Shown here in pieces: positions 1 to 10,120 of a stretch of DNA of 64,000 bases. The notes under the pieces were generated by a model. It saw only the letters and a program-made list of their open reading frames with translations, did no database searches and was not told where the DNA came from. The translations under genes were made by a program, and so were the position numbers. This DNA comes from Nocardioidaceae bacterium (lineage in GTDB: Bacteria > Actinomycetota > Actinomycetes > Propionibacteriales > Nocardioidaceae): positions 1-64,000 of the forward strand of contig JAURVT010000049.1 in NCBI GenBank assembly GCA_030655315.1. The letters run 5' to 3'. Numbering within the stretch: the stretch's first letter is position 1; each line of letters starts with the position of its first letter.

Positions 1-696
1 GCCGCGCCGCCCGTCGCGCCCTCGACCGGGGCGCCGCGCCGTCCGACCCGTCCGGTCCGGCCCACGGCTGCCCGTGGCACCACCCCCGACGAGACGCCCC
101 CGCCCGCCCGCCCGTCGCGCACGCCGCGCCAGCGGACGCCGCGCGAGAAGCGTGAGAGGCGCGACCGTCCCCTGGTCGCCCTGCTGCGCCCGCCCCGCTC
201 CGAGCGGCGCTGGTTCGTCCCGCTCGCCCTCGTGGCGGCGGTCTGCCTGCTCGCGGGGGCCGTCCTCGGCGTCCGTGGCGGGATGCAGGTGCTGCAGGAC
301 CGTGCGCTCGTCGGCGCCCAGGCCGCGGCCGCCAGCAGCGCCGGCACCGCCGTCGAGACGATGTACACCTACGACTCCCGCACCCTCGAGGCCGACTCGG
401 CCCAGGCCGAGAAGCTGATGACCCCGCGGTTCCGCACCGAGTACGCCAAGATCGTCGACACCCTCGGCGAGCTCGGCGACCAGCGCCAGGTGTCCCTGCG
501 GTCCACCGCACGCGACACCGCCGCGATGCCCTGCGGCGAGGAGTGCAGCCCCACCGTCCAGCGCGTCATGGTCTTCTTCGACCTGTCGCGCAGCACCGGC
601 GAGGGCACCGTGCCCGACGTCTTCGGCAACCGCGTCGCCCTCACCATGGTCGATCGCGACGGGCGCTGGCTCGTCAACAGTGTCGAAGTCCTCTGA
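1..696 (+). CDS. Mce-associated membrane protein, 5' end outside the window
   Basis: The reading frame is open from the first base of the window, so the true start lies upstream and 231 C-terminal residues are visible. The visible N-terminal part is rich in Pro, Arg and Ala and ends in a basic stretch. One transmembrane segment follows at about residues 70-92, then an extracytoplasmic domain of about 135 residues. This basic/proline-rich cytoplasmic part, single helix and small outer domain match the accessory 'Mce-associated membrane protein' families that accompany Mce lipid-import operons. Family assignment is by overall pattern, not by a catalytic motif. The stop codon lies inside the first copy of an intergenic repeat (CTCTGACGCC...). 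An Mce locus just upstream of rpoB is inferred. Confidence 0.65.
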   Translation, partial: AAPPVAPSTGAPRRPTRPVRPTAARGTTPDETPPPARPSRTPRQRTPREKRERRDRPLVALLRPPRSERRWFVPLALVAAVCLLAGAVLGVRGGMQVLQDRALVGAQAAAASSAGTAVETMYTYDSRTLEADSAQAEKLMTPRFRTEYAKIVDTLGELGDQRQVSLRSTARDTAAMPCGEECSPTVQRVMVFFDLSRSTGEGTVPDVFGNRVALTMVDRDGRWLVNSVEVL

Positions 697-922
697 CGCC
701 TGGCATCCTCTGGCGGTTGGCATCCACGCCGGCGGCGTTGGTCGGGGCTCGACGAACGAGACCAGTTCGCCTTCGCCCCGTCCGCCTTGCCGGCGCGGCG
801 CCAGCCACCAGAGCCTCTGACGCCTGGCATCCGGCCTGGCGGCGTTTTCCTCCGCTCGACGGACGAACCCAGTTCGTCTTCGCTCGTCGGCCTTGCCAGG
901 ACGGCGCCGGCCGCCAGAGGTC
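691..922. repeat. Two diverged copies of palindromic intergenic repeat family R1
   Basis: Two tandem copies start at 691 and 815 with the same 18 bases (CTCTGACGCCTGGCATCC), a period of 124 bp. Each has a core containing CGAACnnnnCAGTTCG (C or T) CTTCGC followed by GCCTTGCC, and arms that pair imperfectly (GCCTGGC against GCCAGG). The same core occurs twice more at 29731-29955. The first copy begins within the stop codon of the upstream gene. No coding potential was recognised. Confidence 0.7.
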
Positions 923-1019
923 CGTGGACGCTGGCGAGTCGGCACCGTGCGACGACGAGGCGGCGGCCGCTCCGCGGTGGCGCGGCGGGCATCGGTCCAC
1001 ACCGTTCGGGCCGATGTGC

Positions 1020-1048
1020 TTGACCTGCCGGGTCGCACGCGCCATGCT
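1020..1048 (+). promoter_or_regulatory. Putative rpoB promoter P1
   Basis: TTGACC (1020-1025), a 17-nt spacer and CATGCT (1043-1048) form a near-consensus vegetative promoter about 230 nt upstream of the rpoB start. Confidence 0.5.
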
Positions 1049-1139
1049 CTAGCCACGCATGACCGGCCTGTTGCCGGCGGCCCAGAGGTGAATCCCCGGC
1101 AGTCGTCGGGTGGTCCCGGGCCCCGGTCGGGCAGCGGGC

Positions 1140-1169
1140 TTGTGTTTTCAGGCGTGTCCGGACTAGTCT
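1140..1169 (+). promoter_or_regulatory. Putative rpoB promoter P2
   Basis: TTGTGT (1140-1145), an 18-nt spacer and TAGTCT (1164-1169). The same TAGTCT -10 box occurs in the rpsL promoter and the same TTGTGT -35 box upstream of rpsJ, suggesting a shared growth-linked promoter type. Confidence 0.55.
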
Positions 1170-1279
1170 GTTCATTTGCGCTGCCTTTTCTCTCGCACGA
1201 CCCCTTGACCGGGGTCATTCGCCATGTCTGGGCACCGCCAGCCGTACCCGGGAACTGAGAGCCTTCGGAAGGACCCCTC

Positions 1280-4200
1280 TTGGCCGCCTCGCGCAACGCC
1301 GCCACCTCCACGATCCACCCCCGCCGCATCTCGTTCGCCAAGATCTCCGAGCCTCTCGAGGTTCCCGAGCTCTTGGCGCTGCAGACCGACGCCTTCGCCT
1401 GGCTGTCGGGAGACGAGACCTGGCAGGCTCGAGTGCAGGAGGCACTGGACGCCGGTCGTACCGACGTCTCCACCAAGTCCGGTCTGGAGGAGATCTTCGA
1501 GGAGATCTCCCCGATCGAGGACTTCTCCGGGACGATGAGCCTGTCGTTCCGCGACCACCGGTTCGAGCCTCCCAAGAACTCGGTCGAGGAGTGCAAGGAC
1601 CGCGACGTCACGTACGCCGCGCCGCTGTTCGTCACCGCCGAGTTCATGAACAACGAGACCGGCGAGATCAAGAGCCAGACGGTCTTCATCGGTGACTTCC
1701 CGCTGATGACCGACAAGGGCACCTTCATCATCAACGGCACCGAGCGTGTCGTCGTCAGCCAGCTCGTCCGCTCGCCCGGCGTCTACTTCGAGCGCAGCGC
1801 CGACAAGACGTCCGACAAGGACATCTACACCGCCAAGGTCATCCCGTCGCGCGGTGCGTGGCTGGAGTTCGAGGTCGACAAGCGCGACACCGTCGGCGTC
1901 CGCCTCGACCGCAAGCGCAAGCAGAGCGTCACCGTGCTGCTCAAGGCGCTCGGCTGGACCGAGGCGCAGATCCTCGAGGAGTTCGGCCAGTACGAGTCGA
2001 TCCGTCTCACGCTGGAGAAGGACCACACCGCCGGCCAGGACGACGCGCTGCTCGACATCTACCGCAAGCTGCGCCCGGGTGAGCCCCCGACGCGCGAGGC
2101 GGCGCAGACGCTGCTCGACAACTACTACTTCAACACCAAGCGCTACGACCTCGCGAAGGTCGGCCGCTACAAGATCAACAAGAAGCTCGGTCAGACGCAG
2201 GCGTTCGACCAGCAGACGTTGACCATCGACGACATCGTCGCCGCGATCCGCTACCTCGTCGCGCTCCACGCCGGCGAGACCGAGCTCGAGGCGCCCGCCG
2301 GGTCCACGTTCGTCGAGGCCGACGACATCGACCACTTCGGCAACCGCCGCATGCGCACCGTCGGCGAGCTCATCCAGAACCAGCTCCGCACGGGCCTGGC
2401 CCGGATGGAGCGCGTGGTCCGCGAGCGGATGACGACCCAGGACGTCGAGGCCATCACGCCGCAGACCCTGATCAACATCCGTCCGGTCACCGCGGCGCTG
2501 AAGGAGTTCTTCGGCACCTCGCAGCTCAGCCAGTTCATGGACCAGAACAACCCGCTGGCCGGTCTGACCCACAAGCGTCGTCTGTCGGCGCTCGGCCCGG
2601 GTGGTCTGTCGCGCGAGCGCGCCGGCTACGAGGTCCGCGACGTCCACCCGTCGCACTACGGCCGCATGTGCCCGATCGAGACGCCCGAGGGCCCGAACAT
2701 CGGCCTGATCGGCTCGCTCGCCTCCTACGGCCGGATCAACTCCTTCGGCTTCGTCGAGACCCCGTACCGCAAGGTGATCGACGGCAAGGTGAGCGCGCAG
2801 ATCGACTACCTCACCGCGAGCGACGAGGACCGCTACATCGTCGCCCAGGCGAACTCGATCCTGAACGAGGACGGGTCCTTCGCCGAGGAGCGCGTCCTGG
2901 TCCGTCAGCGTGACGGTGAGGCCGACCTGCTTCCCCGTGACGAGGTCGACTACATGGACGTCTCGCCGCGCCAGATGGTGTCGGTCGCGACCGCGCTGAT
3001 CCCGTTCCTGGAGCACGACGACGCCAACCGCGCCCTGATGGGCTCGAACATGCAGCGTCAGGCCGTCCCGCTGATCCGCAACGACGCCCCGCTCGTCGGC
3101 ACCGGCATGGAGTTCCGTGCCGCCGTCGACGCCGGTGACGTCACGGTCGCCAAGAAGCCCGGCGTCGTCGCCGAGGTCTCGGCCGACCTCGTCGAGATCA
3201 TGCAGGACGACGGCACCTACCAGACCTACCGTCTGGCCAAGTTCCGTCGCTCCAACCAGGGCACCTGCATCAACCAGCGCCCGCTGGTCGTCGAGGGTCA
3301 GCGCGTCGAGGTGGGCACCCCGCTCGCCGACGGCCCCTGCACCGACGAGGGTGAGATGGCGCTCGGCACCAACCTGCTCGTGGCGTTCATGCCGTGGCAG
3401 GGCCACAACTACGAGGACGCCATCATCCTCAGCCAGCGCGTCGTCCAGGACGACCTGCTGACCTCGATCCACATCGAGGAGCACGAGGTCGACGCCCGCG
3501 ACACCAAGCTCGGTCCCGAGGAGATCACCCGCGACATCCCGAACGTCAGCGACGAGATGCTCGCCGACCTCGACGAGCGCGGCATCATCCGGATCGGTGC
3601 CGAGGTCGGCAACGGCGACGTCCTGGTCGGCAAGGTCACGCCCAAGGGCGAGACCGAGCTGACCCCCGAGGAGCGGCTGCTCCGCGCGATCTTCGGAGAG
3701 AAGGCGCGCGAGGTCCGCGACACCTCGCTCAAGGTCCCCCACGGCGAGTCCGGCACCGTCATCGGTGTCCGCGTCTTCGACCGTGAGGACGGCGACGAGC
3801 TGCCCCCGGGCGTCAACCAGCTGGTCCGCGTCTACGTGGCCCAGAAGCGCAAGATCTCCGACGGTGACAAGCTCGCCGGCCGTCACGGCAACAAGGGCGT
3901 CATCTCGAAGATCCTCCCCGTCGAGGACATGCCGTTCCTCGAGGACGGCACCCCCGTCGACATCGTGCTCAACCCGCTGGGCGTGCCCGGCCGGATGAAC
4001 GTCGGCCAGGTCCTGGAGACCCACCTCGGGTGGGTGGCCAAGACCGGCTGGAAGGTCGACGGCGACACCGAGGACTGGGAGAAGCGCCTCAAGCTGATCG
4101 GCGCCGACGAGGCCCCGGCCAACTCGAACATCGCGACCCCCGTCTTCGACGGTGCGCGCGAGGACGAGATCCAAGGCCTGCTGGCCTCGACCCTGCCCAA

Positions 4201-4747
4201 CCGCGACGGCCAGCGCATGGTCGGCCGCGACGGCAAGGCGATGCTGTTCGACGGTCGCAGCGGCGAGCCGTTCCCGCAGGCGGTCTCGGTCGGGTACATG
4301 TACCTGCTGAAGCTGCACCACCTGGTCGACGACAAGATCCACGCCCGCTCGACCGGTCCGTACTCGATGATCACTCAGCAGCCGCTGGGTGGTAAGGCGC
4401 AGTTCGGTGGTCAGCGCTTCGGCGAGATGGAGGTCTGGGCCCTGGAGGCCTACGGCGCCGCGTACGCGCTGCAGGAGCTCCTGACGATCAAGTCCGACGA
4501 CATCCTCGGACGCGTCAAGGTCTACGAGGCGATCGTCAAGGGCGAGAACGTGCCCGAGCCCGGCATCCCCGAGTCCTTCAAGGTGCTCGTCAAGGAGATG
4601 CAGTCGCTGTGCCTGAACGTCGAGGTCCTCTCGAGCGACGGCACCGCGGTCGAGATGCGTGACGCCGAGGAAGACGTCTTCCGAGCCGCGGAGGAGCTGG
4701 GCATCGACCTGTCCCGCCGCGAGCCCAGCAGCGTCGAAGAGGTGTGA
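1280..4747 (+). CDS. rpoB: DNA-directed RNA polymerase beta subunit
   Basis: Catalytic-core beta subunit, 1155 residues, the usual actinobacterial length. Translation starts at a TTG about seven bases after GGAAGGA; the protein then opens [22 protein letters not shown], typical of the family. The rifampicin-binding cluster at residues 414-436 ([11 protein letters not shown] ... [10 protein letters not shown]) keeps Asp421, His431 and Ser436, the equivalents of E. coli D516, H526 and S531, so no common rifampicin-resistance change is present. The C-terminal part carries the conserved [18 protein letters not shown] region that contacts beta'. It is followed by rpoC after a short gap containing a strong hairpin. 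Two candidate promoters lie upstream. Identity is certain. Confidence 0.99.
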   Translation: MAASRNAATSTIHPRRISFAKISEPLEVPELLALQTDAFAWLSGDETWQARVQEALDAGRTDVSTKSGLEEIFEEISPIEDFSGTMSLSFRDHRFEPPKNSVEECKDRDVTYAAPLFVTAEFMNNETGEIKSQTVFIGDFPLMTDKGTFIINGTERVVVSQLVRSPGVYFERSADKTSDKDIYTAKVIPSRGAWLEFEVDKRDTVGVRLDRKRKQSVTVLLKALGWTEAQILEEFGQYESIRLTLEKDHTAGQDDALLDIYRKLRPGEPPTREAAQTLLDNYYFNTKRYDLAKVGRYKINKKLGQTQAFDQQTLTIDDIVAAIRYLVALHAGETELEAPAGSTFVEADDIDHFGNRRMRTVGELIQNQLRTGLARMERVVRERMTTQDVEAITPQTLINIRPVTAALKEFFGTSQLSQFMDQNNPLAGLTHKRRLSALGPGGLSRERAGYEVRDVHPSHYGRMCPIETPEGPNIGLIGSLASYGRINSFGFVETPYRKVIDGKVSAQIDYLTASDEDRYIVAQANSILNEDGSFAEERVLVRQRDGEADLLPRDEVDYMDVSPRQMVSVATALIPFLEHDDANRALMGSNMQRQAVPLIRNDAPLVGTGMEFRAAVDAGDVTVAKKPGVVAEVSADLVEIMQDDGTYQTYRLAKFRRSNQGTCINQRPLVVEGQRVEVGTPLADGPCTDEGEMALGTNLLVAFMPWQGHNYEDAIILSQRVVQDDLLTSIHIEEHEVDARDTKLGPEEITRDIPNVSDEMLADLDERGIIRIGAEVGNGDVLVGKVTPKGETELTPEERLLRAIFGEKAREVRDTSLKVPHGESGTVIGVRVFDREDGDELPPGVNQLVRVYVAQKRKISDGDKLAGRHGNKGVISKILPVEDMPFLEDGTPVDIVLNPLGVPGRMNVGQVLETHLGWVAKTGWKVDGDTEDWEKRLKLIGADEAPANSNIATPVFDGAREDEIQGLLASTLPNRDGQRMVGRDGKAMLFDGRSGEPFPQAVSVGYMYLLKLHHLVDDKIHARSTGPYSMITQQPLGGKAQFGGQRFGEMEVWALEAYGAAYALQELLTIKSDDILGRVKVYEAIVKGENVPEPGIPESFKVLVKEMQSLCLNVEVLSSDGTAVEMRDAEEDVFRAAEELGIDLSRREPSSVEEV

Positions 4748-4752
4748 GCAGA

Positions 4753-4781
4753 CGGCGGCCCCGGAAGACCCGGGGCCGCCG
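4753..4781 (+). terminator. Strong hairpin between rpoB and rpoC (attenuator or processing site)
   Basis: A perfect 12-bp stem, CGGCGGCCCCGG (4753-4764) against CCGGGGCCGCCG (4770-4781), with a 5-nt loop. It is not followed by a T run. It begins 5 nt after the rpoB stop and lies within what should be one operon, so partial termination, RNA processing or 3' stabilisation of rpoB mRNA are all possible. Confidence 0.6.
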
Positions 4782-4834
4782 GCCCTCGCCCCTCACCCAC
4801 TGAGTAAGACAAGCAAAGGGAAGTGCGACAAACC

Positions 4835-7800
4835 GTGCTCGACGTGAACTTCTTCGATCAGCTGCAGATCGGCCTGGCGACTGCAGATGACATCCGCACC
4901 TGGTCACACGGCGAGGTGAAGAAGCCCGAGACCATCAACTACCGCACGCTCAAGCCCGAGCGCGACGGACTCTTCTGCGAGAAGATCTTCGGTCCCACCC
5001 GGGACTGGGAGTGCTACTGCGGCAAGTACAAGCGCGTGCGCTTCAAGGGCATCATCTGCGAGCGCTGCGGCGTCGAGGTGACCCGCTCCAAGGTCCGTCG
5101 CGAGCGGATGGGCCACATCGAGCTCGCCGCCCCCGTGACGCACATCTGGTACTTCAAGGGTGTCCCGAGCCGTCTGGGCTACCTGCTCGACCTCGCCCCG
5201 AAGGACCTCGAGAAGGTCATCTACTTCGCGGCCTACATGATCACCAAGGTCGACGAGGACTCGCGCCACCGCGACCTGTCCTCGCTCGAGTCCAAGATCG
5301 ACGTCGAGCGCAAGAACCTCGAGACCCGTCGCGACAGCACCATCGAGCAGCGCATGACCAAGCTCGAGGAGGACCTCGCGGCCCTCGAGGCCGAGGGCGC
5401 CAAGGCCGACGTGCGTCGCAAGGTCAAGGAGGGCGCCGAGCGCGAGGTCAAGCAGCTGCGTGACCGCTCGCAGCGCGAGATCGACCGCCTCGACGAGGTG
5501 TGGAGCCGCTTCAAGAACCTCAAGGTCCAGGACCTCGAGGGCGACGAGATGCTCTACCGCGACATGACCTACCGCTTCGGCAAGTACTTCGAGGGCTACA
5601 TGGGCGCCGCGGCGATCCAGAAGCGCCTCCAGGACTTCGACCTCGCGGCCGAGGCCGACTCGCTGCGCGAGACGATCGCCACCGGCAAGGGCCAGCGCAA
5701 GACGCGCGCCATCAAGCGCCTCAAGGTCGTGTCGGCGTTCATGGCCAACGACTCCAAGCCCTCGGGCATGGTGCTCGACGCCGTCCCGGTGATCCCGCCG
5801 GAGCTGCGTCCCATGGTCCAGCTCGACGGTGGCCGCTTCGCCACCAGCGACCTGAACGACCTGTACCGCCGCGTGATCAACCGCAACAACCGCCTCAAGC
5901 GCCTGCTCGACCTCGGCGCGCCCGAGATCATCGTCAACAACGAGAAGCGGATGCTGCAGGAGGCCGTCGACTCGCTGTTCGACAACGGCCGTCGCGGTCG
6001 TCCGGTCACCGGGCCGGGCAACCGTCCGCTGAAGTCGATCTCCGACATGCTCAAGGGCAAGCAGGGTCGCTTCCGTCAGAACCTGCTCGGCAAGCGCGTC
6101 GACTACTCCGGCCGCTCGGTCATCGTCGTCGGCCCGCAGCTCAAGCTCCACCAGTGCGGCCTGCCCAAGCAGATGGCGCTCGAGCTGTTCAAGCCGTTCG
6201 TGATGAAGCGTCTGGTCGACCTGAACCACGCGCAGAACATCAAGAGCGCCAAGCGCATGGTCGAGCGCGCGCGCCCGGTCGTCTGGGACGTCCTCGAGGA
6301 GGTCATCGCCGAGCACCCGGTGCTGCTGAACCGTGCACCCACGCTGCACCGTCTCGGCATCCAGGCGTTCGAGCCCCAGCTGATCGAGGGCAAGGCCATC
6401 CAGATCCACCCGCTCGTCTGCTCGGCCTTCAACGCCGACTTCGACGGTGACCAGATGGCGGTGCACCTGCCGCTGTCGGCCGAGGCCCAGGCCGAGGCGC
6501 GGATCCTGATGCTCTCGACGAACAACATCCTCAAGCCCGCCGACGGCCGTCCGGTCACCATGCCCACCCAGGACATGATCATCGGGCTGTACTTCCTGAC
6601 GCTCGACCGCGCCGGCCACGTCGGCGAGGGCCGTGCGTTCGGCTCCGTCGCCGAGGCGATCATGGCGTTCGACCGCAAGGAGATCACCCTCCAGTCGAAG
6701 GTCAAGATCCGCTTCGACGAGGTCGTCCCGGGCCTCACGCTCGAGACGCCCGAGGGCTGGGAGGCCGGCAAGCCGCTGATCATGGACACGACCCTCGGTC
6801 GCGCCCTGTTCAACGAGGCGCTGCCGGTCGACTACCCGTACGTCGAGTACCAGGTCGGCAAGAAGCAGCTGGGCGTCATCGTCAACGACCTCGCCGAGCG
6901 CTACTCCAAGGTCGACGTCGCCACGGCGCTCGACGCGCTCAAGGACACCGGCTTCCACTGGGGCACGCGCTCCGGCGTCACGATCTCGATCGAGGACGTC
7001 GTCACGCCCGTCCGCAAGCAGGAGATCCTGGCCGGCTACGAGGACCAGGCCGCCAAGGTGCAGACCCAGTTCTCGCGCGGCCTGATCACCGACGACGAGC
7101 GTCGCCAGGAGCTCATCGAGATCTGGACGCAGGCGACGAACGAGGTCGCCGCGGAGATGGACGGGACGTTCCACGAGGACAACCCGATCTACATGATGGT
7201 CAACTCCGGTGCCCGCGGTAACACCATGCAGGTCCGGCAGATCGCGGCCATGCGTGGTCTGGTGGCCAACCCCAAGGGCGAGATCATCCCGCGCCCGATC
7301 AAGGCCAGCTACCGCGAGGGCCTGTCGGTGGTCGAGTACTTCATCGCCACCCACGGTGCTCGCAAGGGCCTCGCCGACACCGCGCTCCGCACCGCGGACT
7401 CGGGCTACCTGACGCGTCGACTCGTCGACGTCAGCCAGGACGTCATCATCCGCGAGGAGGACTGCGGCACCGAGCGCGGCCTGCCCAAGCAGATCGCGAC
7501 GCGTCTCGAGGACGGCCGTCTGGTCGTCGCCGAGAACGTCGAGACCTCGGCGTACTCGCGCTGCGCGGCGACCGCGATCACGCACCCCGAGACCGGTGAC
7601 GAGATGGTGGTGGCCGGTGGCGACCTCGGCGACGTCGAGATCGACGCCCTGGTGCACGCCGGTGTCGAGTCGGTCAAGGTCCGCACGGTCCTGACCTGCG
7701 AGGCACGGACCGGTACCTGCGCCAAGTGCTACGGCCGCTCGCTCGCGACGGGCCAGCTCGTCGACATCGGTGAGGCCGTCGGCACCATCGCGGCGCAGTC

Positions 7801-8710
7801 CATCGGTGAGCCCGGCACGCAGCTGACGATGCGTACCTTCCACACCGGTGGTGTGGCCGGTGACGACATCACGCACGGTCTGCCGCGTGTGGTCGAGCTG
7901 TTCGAGGCGCGTCAGCCCAAGGGTCGCGCCCCGATCACCGAGTCCGCCGGTCGCGTCCAGATCGACGACAGCGACAAGTCGCGCAAGCTGATCGTCGTCC
8001 CGGACGACGGCTCGGAGCACCAGGAGTACCCGGTCTCCAAGCGGTCGCGCCTGCGCATCGCCGACGGCGACCACGTCGAGGTCGGCGACCAGCTGACGCA
8101 CGGAACGCCCGACCCGCAGGACGTCCTGCGGATCCTCGGGGTGCGCCGGGCGCAGGAGCACCTCGTGGACGAGGTCCAGGAGGTCTACCGCAGCCAGGGC
8201 GTGGCGATCCACGACAAGCACATCGAGATCATCGTCCGGCAGATGCTGCGCCGGGTGACGATCATCGAGCAGGGCGACTCGACCCTCATCCCCGGTGACC
8301 TCGCGGACCGCGCGAAGTTCGAGGAGGAGAACCGTCGGGTCGTGTCCGAGAGCGGCACTCCCGCTGCCGGCCGTCCGGTGCTGATGGGCATCACCAAGGC
8401 CTCGCTCGCCGTCGAGTCGTGGCTGTCGGCCGCGTCGTTCCAGGAGACCACCCGGGTGCTGACGGACGCCGCCATCCACGGCAAGTCCGACCAGCTCCGC
8501 GGTCTCAAGGAGAACATCATCATCGGCAAGCTGATCCCCGCCGGTACCGGTCTGGAGCGTTACCGCAACATCCGGGTCGAGCCGACCGAGGAGGCGCGCG
8601 CCGCGGCGTACACCGTCAGTGGCTACGAGTCGTACGACTACGACTTCGGCGCCCCCAGCGGTCAGTCCGTCGCACTCGACGACTTCGACTTCGGGACCTT
8701 CTCGAACTAG
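4835..8710 (+). CDS. rpoC: DNA-directed RNA polymerase beta' subunit
   Basis: Beta' subunit, 1291 residues from the chosen GTG. This start gives the conserved N-terminus [20 protein letters not shown] and lies 11 nt after AAAGGGAAG; an in-frame GTG four codons upstream overlaps that ribosome-binding site and is less likely. The zinc site has Cys60, Cys62, Cys75 and Cys78. The catalytic NADFDGD motif places the Mg-binding aspartates at 535, 537 and 539. A second zinc site uses Cys877, Cys955, Cys962 and Cys965. Bridge-helix and trigger-loop regions are intact. It ends just before a strong terminator that closes the rpoBC unit. Confidence 0.99.
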   Translation: MLDVNFFDQLQIGLATADDIRTWSHGEVKKPETINYRTLKPERDGLFCEKIFGPTRDWECYCGKYKRVRFKGIICERCGVEVTRSKVRRERMGHIELAAPVTHIWYFKGVPSRLGYLLDLAPKDLEKVIYFAAYMITKVDEDSRHRDLSSLESKIDVERKNLETRRDSTIEQRMTKLEEDLAALEAEGAKADVRRKVKEGAEREVKQLRDRSQREIDRLDEVWSRFKNLKVQDLEGDEMLYRDMTYRFGKYFEGYMGAAAIQKRLQDFDLAAEADSLRETIATGKGQRKTRAIKRLKVVSAFMANDSKPSGMVLDAVPVIPPELRPMVQLDGGRFATSDLNDLYRRVINRNNRLKRLLDLGAPEIIVNNEKRMLQEAVDSLFDNGRRGRPVTGPGNRPLKSISDMLKGKQGRFRQNLLGKRVDYSGRSVIVVGPQLKLHQCGLPKQMALELFKPFVMKRLVDLNHAQNIKSAKRMVERARPVVWDVLEEVIAEHPVLLNRAPTLHRLGIQAFEPQLIEGKAIQIHPLVCSAFNADFDGDQMAVHLPLSAEAQAEARILMLSTNNILKPADGRPVTMPTQDMIIGLYFLTLDRAGHVGEGRAFGSVAEAIMAFDRKEITLQSKVKIRFDEVVPGLTLETPEGWEAGKPLIMDTTLGRALFNEALPVDYPYVEYQVGKKQLGVIVNDLAERYSKVDVATALDALKDTGFHWGTRSGVTISIEDVVTPVRKQEILAGYEDQAAKVQTQFSRGLITDDERRQELIEIWTQATNEVAAEMDGTFHEDNPIYMMVNSGARGNTMQVRQIAAMRGLVANPKGEIIPRPIKASYREGLSVVEYFIATHGARKGLADTALRTADSGYLTRRLVDVSQDVIIREEDCGTERGLPKQIATRLEDGRLVVAENVETSAYSRCAATAITHPETGDEMVVAGGDLGDVEIDALVHAGVESVKVRTVLTCEARTGTCAKCYGRSLATGQLVDIGEAVGTIAAQSIGEPGTQLTMRTFHTGGVAGDDITHGLPRVVELFEARQPKGRAPITESAGRVQIDDSDKSRKLIVVPDDGSEHQEYPVSKRSRLRIADGDHVEVGDQLTHGTPDPQDVLRILGVRRAQEHLVDEVQEVYRSQGVAIHDKHIEIIVRQMLRRVTIIEQGDSTLIPGDLADRAKFEEENRRVVSESGTPAAGRPVLMGITKASLAVESWLSAASFQETTRVLTDAAIHGKSDQLRGLKENIIIGKLIPAGTGLERYRNIRVEPTEEARAAAYTVSGYESYDYDFGAPSGQSVALDDFDFGTFSN

Positions 8711-8727
8711 TCGTCACCCGCACCACC

Positions 8728-8766
8728 AGCAGGGCCCCCGAGGACACCGTCCTCGGGGGCCCTGCT
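8728..8766 (+). terminator. rpoBC terminator
   Basis: A perfect 17-bp stem, AGCAGGGCCCCCGAGGA (8728-8744) and its complement (8750-8766), with loop CACCG. It starts 18 nt after the rpoC stop. There is no U-tract, which is common for actinobacterial terminators. Confidence 0.85.
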
Positions 8767-8794
8767 GCGTCCCCACCCCCTCCGGCGCCGGTGT

Positions 8795-9048
8795 GCCGAG
8801 TGGCGCAAATCCGGGGTCGACACGCGCTCTTCAGCCCGATCTTGCGCCACTCGTGCACAGATTTGCGCCACTCGACGAGACGGTGCGACGGCGGACGCAC
8901 GGGCGCGCGGACGCCGTCCGGGTGCGCATCGTGGCGCCCGCAGGTGCCTCCCTGGGTGCGCCAGGTCGCGAGTGGCGCAAGCTCGTGGCCGAGTGGCGCA
9001 AAACGGGGCCCGGACCTGCGTGTCGACCCCGGATTTGCGCCACTCGGC
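8795..9048. repeat. Large composite palindrome built from six GAGTGGCGCAA motifs (family R2)
   Basis: The outer arms 8795-8825 and 9018-9048 are a perfect 31-bp inverted repeat. Inside lie further copies, so that the core word GAGTGGCGCAA occurs six times: plus at 8798, minus at 8842-8852 and 8862-8873, plus at 8970 and 8991, minus at 9034-9045. The orientation pattern +,-,-,+,+,- is its own reverse complement. Each half is thus an inverted copy of an element of about 78 bp. It fills the gap between the convergent rpoC and acyltransferase genes. No gene was seen in it. Confidence 0.85.
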
Positions 9049-9072
9049 GACAGGAAGCAGCGGGGGAGGGGG

Positions 9073-10119
9073 CTAGCGGGTGCGGCGGGAGGTGGGGCGC
9101 ATGAGCCAGTGCAGCTGGGGGGCGAGGACGGGGGCGAACAGGACCGACACCGGGCGGGTCATCAGGGCCGTCGCGAAGGCGGCGGCGGCCAGTGCGACGC
9201 CGACGACGGCGAGCACGCCGTGGGCCTGGAGGTCGGTGAAGACCCCGGCCTGGCGCAGCGCGATGACGACGAACCCGTGCAGCAGGTAGGCGTACAGGGT
9301 GCGCTCGCCCAGGGAGGAGTACCAGGCGGTGCGGCGGGGGACGAGCGACAGCGTCGCGAACGAGAGCACGAAGCCCAGCGCCAGGAGCCCGGCGCGCACG
9401 GCGACGCCCTCGACCGGGCCGGCGTCCAGGGGCGACTCGGCGTAGCCGTCGTTGAAGTACAGCCAGCTGACGGTCCACCCCGGCGACCACAGCAGGCTGG
9501 CGACGAACGTCGCGCCGAGCACCACGACCGACGCGACCCGGACCACCGGACGCGCCAGCGCCTCGAAGTGCCGGCGCTGGAGGTACATCCCGGCCACGTA
9601 GAACGGCAAGAACCCCAGGACGCGCTTGATCTCCAGCACGTTGTCTGGCGCGGCCAGCCCGGCTGCCAGCGAGACGACGAGCGCCACCACCACGGGGTGG
9701 CGCAGGGCCAGCCAGAGCGGCGTGGTCAGGCGCCACACGAACAGCGCGGCGAGGAACCACGACAGCCAGTTCGGGTCGAGCAGGTTCCAGCTGACGGGAT
9801 CGCCCGACTCGAGGTGGTCGGCGTAGTTCAGGGCAACGTTGACGAGCAGGTAGGGGACGACCAGCGTGCCGAGCATCCGCTGCACCTGGCGGGCGTCGCC
9901 GCGGTACCGGCGCGCCGTGTAGCCCGAGACGAGCACGAATACGGGCATGTGGAACAGGAACGCCCAGGCGTACACCGCCCGGCCGAGCGGCACGTCCTGC
10001 AGGTCGGTCATGAAGTGGCTGACGACGACGAGCAGCATCACCCCGAAGCGGGCGTTGTCGAGGAACGGGTCGCGCACCCGGGCGCGGGGAGCGGTCTCGC
10101 GGGCGGCGGTGTCGGTCAC
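9073..10119 (-). CDS. Integral membrane acyltransferase, acyltransferase-3 family (paralogue 2)
   Basis: A polytopic membrane protein of about 348 residues with roughly ten hydrophobic helices. Early on it has RDPFLDNARFGVMLLVVVSH and FHMPVFVLVSGYTARR, the pattern of acyltransferase-3 / fucose 4-O-acetylase-like proteins that move acyl groups onto extracytoplasmic sugars. The histidine in VVVSHF and the FHMPVF...SGY block correspond to the conserved N-terminal region of that family. The start is uncertain: GTG at 10119 lies one base after the stop of the upstream paralogue; an in-frame GTG at 10146 would overlap it by 26 nt. It is closely similar to its neighbour throughout, so the pair is a tandem duplication. 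The acceptor substrate is unknown. Confidence 0.75.
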   Translation of the reverse strand: MTDTAARETAPRARVRDPFLDNARFGVMLLVVVSHFMTDLQDVPLGRAVYAWAFLFHMPVFVLVSGYTARRYRGDARQVQRMLGTLVVPYLLVNVALNYADHLESGDPVSWNLLDPNWLSWFLAALFVWRLTTPLWLALRHPVVVALVVSLAAGLAAPDNVLEIKRVLGFLPFYVAGMYLQRRHFEALARPVVRVASVVVLGATFVASLLWSPGWTVSWLYFNDGYAESPLDAGPVEGVAVRAGLLALGFVLSFATLSLVPRRTAWYSSLGERTLYAYLLHGFVVIALRQAGVFTDLQAHGVLAVVGVALAAAAFATALMTRPVSVLFAPVLAPQLHWLMRPTSRRTR

Positions 10120-10120
10120 G

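Larger units (their letters stand above)
697..1279. other. 583-base gap upstream of rpoB: repeats, two promoters, leader
   Basis: The stretch holds two R1 repeat copies (to about 920), then two sigma-70-like promoters and an untranslated rpoB leader of about 100 nt from the second promoter. No gene, tRNA or small RNA could be supported here. Open frames that cross it on either strand look like artefacts of high GC. Confidence 0.6.

Noticed and set aside
74-418. Arg/Pro-rich protein frame at the left edge
   Set aside because: It overlaps the Mce-associated membrane protein in another frame and has only low-complexity residues.
1172-4342. Very long minus-strand open frame opposite rpoB (and similar ones opposite rpoC, fusA, groL and the EAL/XdhC genes)
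   Set aside because: They mirror the codon pattern of the real gene on the other strand, are rich in Asp/Leu/Arg/Val, and have no start signal or recognisable domain. This is typical for high-GC antisense frames.
8795-9048. Ordinary bidirectional terminator for rpoC and the acyltransferase
   Set aside because: A perfect terminator for rpoC already exists at 8728-8766, and six motif copies with 31-bp arms far exceed what termination needs.
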